A stretch of DNA of 64,000 nucleotides. Source: Amblyomma americanum (Eukaryota > Arthropoda > Arachnida > Ixodida > Ixodidae). Location of the stretch: positions 162,827,189 to 162,891,188 of the forward strand of contig NC_135500.1 of the NCBI RefSeq assembly GCF_052857255.1, in the 5' to 3' direction. The position numbers were made by a program, and so were the translations under genes. Below, in pieces: positions 56,815 through 64,000 of this stretch. The stretch's first letter is position 1. Every line of letters starts with the position of its first letter. Under the pieces are notes generated by a model. It did not search any database and was not told the DNA's origin. It saw only the letters and a list, made by a program, of their open reading frames with translations.

Positions 56815-56930
56815 TTATGGAAATATTGAAGGCAATCGTCCATTCTTTCGATGCGTGACAAAACCTTTCTTTTAAATTTTTTTTCATCACTAGCATCAAG
56901 CAGTTAAGACTGCCATAGAAAACCAAAAAG
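56815..56930 (+). repeat. Dispersed repeat shared with 24.7 kb
   Basis: ATGGAAATATTGAAGGCAAT, GTCCATTCTT, ACAAAACCTTTCTTT and GACTGCCATAGAAAA match 24810-24695 read on the minus strand. Two members in opposite orientation 32 kb apart. Confidence 0.6.
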
Positions 56931-58410
56931 CGAACATTTTTGACGATTTCAAAAACATTAATAGCCAAAAAATGCAAGCCTTTCGACGGGAGGTCTGCGG
57001 ATATATTGATTTTTATAGTGAAATCTTACAATGTATGAAAAATTACGCTGATTAACCCTTTCCTGTTGAAAAATGTTTTTGTCCAGATTGCCGAGTACGA
57101 GATTTCCCAACTGAAAACGGCAGCTTACAACTGCATACAGAGGTGGCACCGCTCAATGGCTTTGGCTTTTCTTTATTCAGATAACAATGGACTATAATGA
57201 AGTAGCGCATGTGAGTCGTGGGCTAGGGTGTTCTTGGCATTTCTTCCAGAAGCGGGTTTGATTAGTGTCTTGCCAATTTAATAGCATTTGCATGCGTTTC
57301 TCTGTGTAGTTAGGGAGTGCATTGTGTAACACACGTACCGCATCGTACCATGTCGTTTTGTGTTTCATGTTGCATCATGCTCCATCGCTCTCATCTCCGA
57401 AAAAAGCGCTCTTCCTACTAAAAAAAAAACAACCTATTTCTAAAATTTGCAGAATGTCTTAAGTGAAACATCCGGTATAAGAGTCAATAATAATAAAGTC
57501 TGGGAGGCTCGCAGCTGTACCACTGGTGGTGGTTACAGTGATGTCGTTAACCTGTGGGTATCACAATATCACGAAGCATAAAGGATCGCCAAACACAGTG
57601 GCCTTCGGGAAGCCACCGGCATCCGTTGTAATTGAGAAAGACCGGCTGCGGCTTACGAAAACCTGAAAGAAACTTGATTGACTCTTTTGAATTCATCGCT
57701 ACCATTCAGCAACGGCAGTGTTTGTTTTGTGTAGCAAAACATTGTTTTTTCTTTCTCTCTTTAAGTGAACCACGGGACACAACTTCAGCGAACAGAGGAT
57801 GCCCGGAATGTTTACACCCATGCTTCGACAGGGTTAAACGACCTGTCCGAAATAACGGTTTCGGGTGGCCGCAGCATTCTTGCATCCCCTTTGTAACTTG
57901 CTGTTGAGCACTTCGCTGGAAGGTGGGTGCGTCGGCTCCAAGGTTCGATGAAACACCGAGCAGAAACAACAAACAACCGGCATGCCGCTGACTCGGTCAG
58001 TCCTTCACGGCGCGCTCTTCCCCGTCCCCACGGCCAGCGATGCCTCGACTGCCGCCAAAACAAACCACCCCGCAGCGAGACCGCAGCGTCTGCGCGCGCC
58101 TCAGCGCAGAACGGGGCTCGGCGGTGGCCCGGGAGTGGAGCGAAAGTTAAAATTAGCGCCAGGGGCAAAGAAGCACCCGAAGCCGCAGAACATCTTGGGT
58201 ATGGTATCAGCGTCCACGTTCTGTGCAGTGGTGGACTGGTGGTGGTACAGTGATGGAAGGGGTTTGCTTGATTAACTGAACTTCTGTTTACTGTTTACTT
58301 TGTTGCTCTATATTTTTATTTCTTCCTCTTTTAGAACTGGGCAACTCAGATCGGTATAGGCTCGCCCCCCAAACAATTCACAGGGACACCTAATTCCATT
58401 ATGTGCCAGC
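56931..58410. other. Unassigned stretch
   Basis: 57900-58200 is CpG-rich with overlapping frames of 88-118 codons, none with motifs. No gene recognised. Confidence 0.4.
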
Positions 58411-58599
58411 AATGCGGTAGCATTAGCAGCTGTTCATCTCTTTACAGAAAGTGACGAGCCTTTCGTTGTGTTGATGTCACTGCCCTCCAGCCAATGGGAA
58501 CGCTCCGGTTTGGTGACTTCATTTCCGCCCAGCCAATCTGCGAAATCAGCTTGTGATGACATATGGCCTTCCGTATGAGGCTTCTAATGCTATTGCATT
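58411..58599. mobile_element. Possible MITE, 14-bp terminal inverted repeats
   Basis: AATGCGGTAGCATT (58411-58424) and AATGCTATTGCATT (58586-58599) are complementary at 12 of 14 positions and bound 189 bp without a coding frame. CCAAT boxes (CAGCCAATGG, CAGCCAATCT) lie inside. The ends resemble the TATCGCGTTAA end of the SINE at 19970, so it may instead belong to that tail family. Confidence 0.4.
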
Positions 58600-60234
58600 A
58601 AAACGTGCCGTCTGTCTCTTCGTCTAGAGAAAGGGAGAGCATCGAATGTTTTGCAAATGTCTTTTGCACCAAACGAAGCCCAAGCGGCTGAAATGTCAGC
58701 TCACTAGCACCCACAGACGACGAGAAGTTCTACTCGGAACCACGACTACTCTGCGCATGAAACGTGAAACCCAGAATACACTGCCGAGGAAATTTCCAAT
58801 GTCGTTACGCAAACGCCTCCGTAAGCAGGTATCCAACACCAAAGAAACAAACAAATGCCGTTTACAGCCTCAAGGGCACCGTTAAAAGCGACGTTGTCCT
58901 TACCGCGCAGTCAGCGATACGATAAGCGATCGTATATGCAGGTTGAGGACATTGTTAATCTCTCTAGCACCCGCGTAGATTAAAAGCACGCGTCTTCGAC
59001 GTCACGCACCACGTTCGAGGGATCAACGTTAATGGACGTTTCGCTCGACAACTTCGTCAAGAAAATAAAGATTACAATGGAGTTCATTTGTATTGCTTAC
59101 CTTGTAAAAAAAAAAATAAAAGTAGCTTCCTTAGTGCGCTGTTTCAGTTCCTCCAACGCGGTACACCGTGGAGGATAGATTACCTTTCTAGGGAAAAAAA
59201 GAAAGAGAAAAAGCGCTTCGACTAAAACATGCCCAAGATAAAACTAGGCGCTTTCAAAACCGACCACATTCGACCAGACCCCTAATGGCTGCCTACGACG
59301 ACGGGGACATAGCTTACAACAACGCCTTTTAAACTGCGCCGACCACGGCGGTGCCCACCATTAAGGCTGGCTCAGTATCTGGTAAAGCCCGCGAACCTGA
59401 CCGCGCTCGCGTCTCGTCGTCATTATCTATATGGCCGGCTTGCCTTCCACTCGGCATCCGCGTGATGAGAAGACGGGGGCCCCACAAAGCCCTTTACGCA
59501 ACAAGAGCACAAAGGCTACGCGAGGACACTCGAAAGAAGAAAAGGACACTCGTGCCCACCACCGCCCCCTTTCTCCGAAATATACGCAAAGGCTATCAAG
59601 GAGGGCGAGGGAGAACACGGAATGGAGTCGCGTCGGCGTGCTCGACAACCTTCTTCGAAGAAGCGCGGCGATCGAAAGAACCGCTCTCACCGCCGCGCCG
59701 GCGCGTCGCTGAAGGCCGTGTTCGTGCACCCATCTCGGTCGGCTCATCCGCAGGGACTGGCGCTTTCCGTCGGCCCCGTGCTTCCCCCCGTGAAGAGCTT
59801 GACGCAAGGGCTGTTCTTACATCGGGGGCATCAGGGCCGCGAAGTTGGCGTGCACCTGCAAATAGAGGGAAAAAATTGACAGCTCGACGATTATGAAACG
59901 TGGTGCGAAAAGGCTGCAATATTGCAGTTGGGTTTACTCTCGATAACTGCTTTGATTATTTTACTCTAATGAAGACTTTTACGGGGGTGGATTTAGGTGG
60001 GTCAAGGGCGGCAGTGTGTGGAGAGGTGGCTGGTGGGTGATGTTTCTAGGGGACACCTGGCTTCCCCACTGCGTCTTTGAATCCCCATGATCTCCCCCCC
60101 CCCCCACGCATTTTTTTCCCTTAAAAACTCCCTCTATGCCTTGAGGCAATAACAACGTTATTAAAAAAATATCGATTTGACCGTCGCTTTCAGTGCGCTA
60201 ACACTGCGACCCCAATTCAACAGATTTCACCCTG
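58600..60234. other. Unassigned stretch; CpG-rich 59.35-59.88 kb
   Basis: Both strands are open for 85-181 codons across 59351-59919 because of high GC, without motifs (Arg-rich frames). C12 at 60094-60105. No gene recognised. Confidence 0.4.
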
Positions 60235-60480
60235 TCTGCGTGGCAAAGCGGGTTGCTCGGGAAGAGCAGCTTTGGTCTAACAATAAGCTCCACGTGCCGA
60301 TGGCAGCACCTGTCAACGCAGGGCTGTGGCGCATCGCTTAACCGCAGTACCACTGCGCCAAGAGCGGTATGAGGACTCCCAGAGATCTATGTGAATGTAA
60401 AGTAGAGAATGGCCGATTCCTCATACATGGGCATTCAAACATTAATGCTGTCGCGTCACAACTTTAAGGACGAGCTTAAG
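60235..60480. repeat. Dispersed repeat, copy 2 (shared with 6.4 kb)
   Basis: CGGGAAGAGCAGCTTTGG, CCGATGGCAGCACCTGTC, GTGGCGCATCGCTTAACC, TACCACTGCGCCAAGAG, ACTCCCAGAGATCTATG and CATTAATGCTGTCGCG match 6370-6660 in the same order and orientation. Confidence 0.6.
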
Positions 60481-60689
60481 TGTCCCCTCTAGTTTTAGTG
60501 CGCTAGAACTTAGGTCCCCACTCGTCGATTTAGCCTATATTTGTCTGAAGCCTGCTTGACCTAGCAAACCGAGCCTAGAGCCGGAACAAAGTGAAAACTG
60601 AATTGTAGCGCACCTAAATTGTATTTGGACTTACCATGCTAAATCGTCCGTCACTTTTTCGACCTGCTGCTGTGCGCGCTTCTATTAGT

Positions 60690-60900
60690 TGGAGGCCTTG
60701 CGGAGTTTGAGGGTAGATGGGTTGGAGGCGACTCTGGAGGGCAGAGTTGTGCAGATGGGTGGCGCTTCTGGTGAGATAGAATGGGTACGTGAATAAAGGG
60801 TTTTACTAGGGGGGGGGGGGGGGGGGCGCATCCCTTAGCTACGGAGTGTGGTGGGCAGGTGGGTGGTGCTTCTGGAGGGTGCAATCTTCACTCACCAAGA
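60690..60900. repeat. G-rich stretch with recurring GTGGGTGGTGCTTCTGG motif
   Basis: Related motifs at about 60760 (ATGGGTGGCGCTTCTGG) and 60860 (GTGGGTGGTGCTTCTGG) flank G18 (60809-60826). The same motif occurs at about 2066 and, more diverged, at 60030. Unknown repeat. Confidence 0.45.
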
Positions 60901-62949
60901 CTTCACACGAACAACGCTGGTATTTTCTCCAAGTGCCACCGTTACTGCTATCGGAGTGAAAAAAAAAAAACTTCCATTCATACACAGGACATAGGCGCAA
61001 CTGCCGCAAACTGCGCTCCCACCACTCGCCCATAGAAGCGACCCCTTATTCTATGGAGGCTTACTTATTCATTGTCCACTGCTTCTTTCTCTTCTTGATT
61101 CCTCGAAGCTCACCCGCCTAATTTGGGCAACCTGTCCCCCGACTAGCCGTGTGCGGTGCCCGTGCAACCTATGCACCTGTGCAGTGCAACCGATCTCCCC
61201 TCGCATGCAGTGCCCACGTATGTAGTGTGCGCTTTTAAAGGCCTGGGTTACGTTTGGTGCCTTCCAGGTGAGATAGAACCTGGATTGTTGTTGCAGATGC
61301 ACTGCGGACGCAAAAGGCGGTCAAAATTCAGCTTGCAAGCCCTAGAGCGCAATTCTGCCTCACTAATCCCTTCAGGGAAGTGAAGGTATAATATACCTAC
61401 AGGGAGTGTACTTCCCGTCCGAGTTGCATTGTGAGCTTCCGCCATTTATAGCTTTTTGTTTACTTGGCGGCACCGTTATGCAGCTACACTAAGGGCGTTC
61501 AGTTATTTCTCAAGTTTTTGTGGTGATCCAAAAACGAATTCGAAGCGTTTTTAAATCACTGCGTTGCGAGGATGAAAATAATTCTTGTCATTATTCTGCC
61601 CGTTCTAGACATCCGTTTCGAGCTTCAAACTAGTTTTTAAGTAACATTATACAGGTGTTCCTACCGCACGTTGAAGAATGTTGCAGCTGAGCCACTTATT
61701 TGCTGCAGCTGCTACAAGAGAAACTCACCTATTGTTCCCGCAGTGAGTGCTCCGTGAATTCCCTGAGCTATTGCTAGTGTTCGTGTTCTCGCGAACAGAT
61801 TCTCAAAGTCTGTACCCAAGCAGCATAGGCAATCGGCCCGATATTGGAATTATATCGACAAAGGATAGTCGCACAAAGCATCAGTGTGAAACCGTCCTTT
61901 CCAATATACACTTCGTGACGTGTGCGATCTGAAGCTGAGTGTTGAGCAAGTTGATGCCATGCGAAGTCACGCTTTCGCGCAACAATGGCGTCCTATTCTC
62001 TAATCGATATGCACCCACCACTGATAGAACCTCTGCATTAGAGCACGCAGTTGACGATACTACGCGCGTGCCCTTCTTCACGTACGCCTTCGTCACCTGT
62101 CCGTCAATCAGGTGAACCGCAGTGTCGACGTAAGGCGCAATGCTAATCAGTGAACTATCTCCTCTGTTTCCGTTGCGCACACAGTGCTCAGCAGCAACGC
62201 CACAGCGGGAAGCGGGCGGACCCGCACGATCTTGTGACGGTGACGAAACCGCATTTTTTCCCCGGCCGATAGGTCGCTCGAGGCCGGCTGTGTTTCGAAA
62301 GCTCACCCGTGTGAGTATGCGAGTGCGTGAGCCCGCGCGGGCGAACCACTGTAACGGATACTGATATCGGTATCTGTTACGGTGTCCAAGGCTGCGCTCC
62401 GAAGCGCAGGGCAGGACAGATATAGACGCCAGATATGTTTCACCGTAATCCCTGCTCTCGACTCGGGGTCGCTTGATTCCTTTTTTTTTCTTATCGAACT
62501 TATTTCTCCGAAACATCCCGATCGAGGTGACAGGAATTCACCGCTCCCATAGAAAAGCGATGTTGCAACTTAGCCGAGGCTTTTTACGCCTACGTCCGCG
62601 AGTTTTTATCGCCTCTGCGTTATTTATACCGGGATGTAAGTGCCGCATATTCGCGAAAGCGAATAATGTTAAGCGCTCTCTTTACTTGTGCGGAAATCGC
62701 GACGCTGCTCACGAACTCCGAATGGCCATGAACGAGTTCAACAGTACCAGACGATCTCTTCACGGTGAACAAAGGTGGAGGATGTCTGCCGGAGATACAG
62801 GGCGTCGTGAAAGCGGAACAACTCCGCGGGAAATCATGACGTAAGCAGCGGCAAATAAAGGCTAAAATGCGGTCTGCGAACGTTGTTGCGGTAAAATGGA
62901 ATAAAATATTGCCACTTCTCTAAGCGCCAAGCGTTTCGCGGTATTGTAT
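60901..62949. other. Unassigned stretch
   Basis: A minus frame 61881-62516 (211 codons) is the longest and starts at ATG, but has no recognisable domain and Arg/Ser-rich composition. No repeat family recognised until the satellite begins. Confidence 0.4.
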
Positions 62950-64000
62950 TCAAGCAGTTCCAGCTAAAGAATGCTGACCGGCAGGCATTTGTAAGATTGC
63001 CAAATTCATGCCGCTCATCTCTGATCCACTTTCCACTTCAAGCTAAAGAATGCTGACCTACAGGCATTTGTAAGCCTTCGTGCCGAATTGAGGTACACTC
63101 ATCTCTGATTCAGTTTAAACTTCAAGCGAAAGAATGCTTACCTGCAGGCATTTGAAAACTTTCCTGCCGAATTCAGGTCACTCATCACTGATTCACTTTC
63201 CACTTTAAACTAAAAAATGCTGTCCTACAGGCATTTGTAAGCATTCCTGCCAAATTCAGGTCACTCATGTCTGATTCACTTTATACTTCAAGCTAATGAA
63301 TGATGAGCGACGGGCATTTGTGAGCCTTCGTACCGAATAGAGGTCACTGATCTCTGATTCAGTTTAAAGTTGCAGCTAAAGAATGCTGACCTACTGGCAT
63401 TTGTAAGCCTTCATGCCGAATTGAGGTCACTCACCTATGATTCAGTTTAAACTTCAAGCTAAGCAATGCTGACCTACAGGCATTTGTAAGCATTCCTGCC
63501 AAATTCAGGTCACTCATCTCTCATTTACTTTACACTTCAAGCTAAAGGATGCTGACCGACAGGCATCTGTAAGCCTTCCTGCCGAATTGAGGTCACTCAT
63601 CTCTGATTCAGTTTAAACTTCAAGCTAAACAATGCTGACCTACAGGCATTTGTAAGCATTCCTGCCAAATTCAGGTCACTCATCTCTCATTCACTTTACA
63701 CTTCAAGCTAAAGGATGCTGACCTACAGGCATTTGTAAGCCTTCGTGCCGAATTTATTTCACTCATCTCTGATTCAATTTAAACTTCAAGCTAAACAATG
63801 CTGACCTACAGGCATTTGTAAGCATTCCTGCCAAATTCAGGTCACTCATCTCTCATTCACTTTACACTTCAAGCTAAACAATGCTGACCTACAGGCATTT
63901 GTAAGCCTTCGTGCCGAATTTAATTCACTCATCTCTGATTCAATTTAAACTTCAAGCTAAACAATGCTGACCTACAGGCATTTGTAAGCATTCCTGCCAA
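62950..64000. repeat. 83-bp satellite with 166-bp higher-order unit, runs off window
   Basis: Unit starts (AGCTAAA-type) at 62962, 63041, 63125, 63208, 63291, 63374, 63457, 63540, 63623, 63706, 63789, 63872 and 63955: spacing is 83 bp except the first two (79, 84). The constant core is ATGCTGACCTACAGGCATTT. Two variants exist: A (GCCGAATTGAGG, GATTCAGTTTAAAC) and B (GCCAAATTCAGG, CATTCACTTTACAC). From about 63374 they alternate strictly, giving a 166-bp dimer; before that the order is irregular and divergence higher, as expected at an array edge. Confidence 0.95.

Noticed and set aside
61881..62516. 211-codon minus frame
   Set aside because: No domain; Arg/Ser-rich; no exon signals noticed.

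Overview
Eukaryotic DNA, almost certainly a hard tick (Ixodidae, probably a metastriate genus). The evidence is the set of interspersed repeats: several tRNA-derived SINE families, including Ruka-like copies with recognisable A and B boxes, tick-type LINE reverse-transcriptase relics, and Penelope-like elements (PLEs). No complete host gene is visible. Most open frames are short, lack family motifs, begin at non-ATG codons, or are translations of microsatellites such as (AT)n, (ATT)n and (TTTA)n. Two segments (22333-22516 on the minus strand, 26268-26554 on the plus strand) look like possible exons because a good splice acceptor precedes an open frame, but I cannot name either product.

Layout. 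0.5-1.9 kb: 5'-truncated, mutated RTE-type LINE on the minus strand with a trinucleotide tail. 2.3-2.8 kb: tRNA-like head and an inverted pair of degenerate PLE fragments. 8.4-8.8 kb: perfect 91-bp-arm palindrome of PLE terminal sequence, each arm carrying a hammerhead-ribozyme-like core, enclosed by two (AT)n tracts. 9.6-11.7 kb: degenerate repeats, a further SINE family and a GC-rich CCAAT-containing block. 16.4-17.9 kb: AT-rich repeat in alternating orientations with a SINE whose tail is about 168 bp of (ATT)n. 19.9-22.6 kb: minus-strand endonuclease/RT LINE with SINEs and the first candidate exon. 30-35 kb: three Ruka-like SINEs, a 33-bp tandem repeat, a 15-bp degenerate repeat and a foldback element. 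36.5-38.1 kb: a LINE C-terminus split by a PLE with an 11-bp target-site duplication. 40.7-43.4 kb: nested and solitary SINEs. 44-53 kb: more SINEs, two RTE 3' ends and a 294-bp tandem duplication. 56-60.5 kb: another SINE family, a possible MITE and a dispersed repeat. 62.95-64 kb: 83-bp satellite with 166-bp higher-order structure, running off the window.

The window reads as repeat-rich intergenic or deep intronic DNA shaped by target-primed retrotransposition, as shown by target-site duplications (43038/43362, 51370/51597, 36761/37833), nested insertions and template-switch-like rearrangements. The autonomous-element relics (RTE, a second LINE, PLE) are the classes that could have supplied enzymes for the SINEs, but none here is intact. 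All family names rest on motif recognition by eye; no database search was possible.
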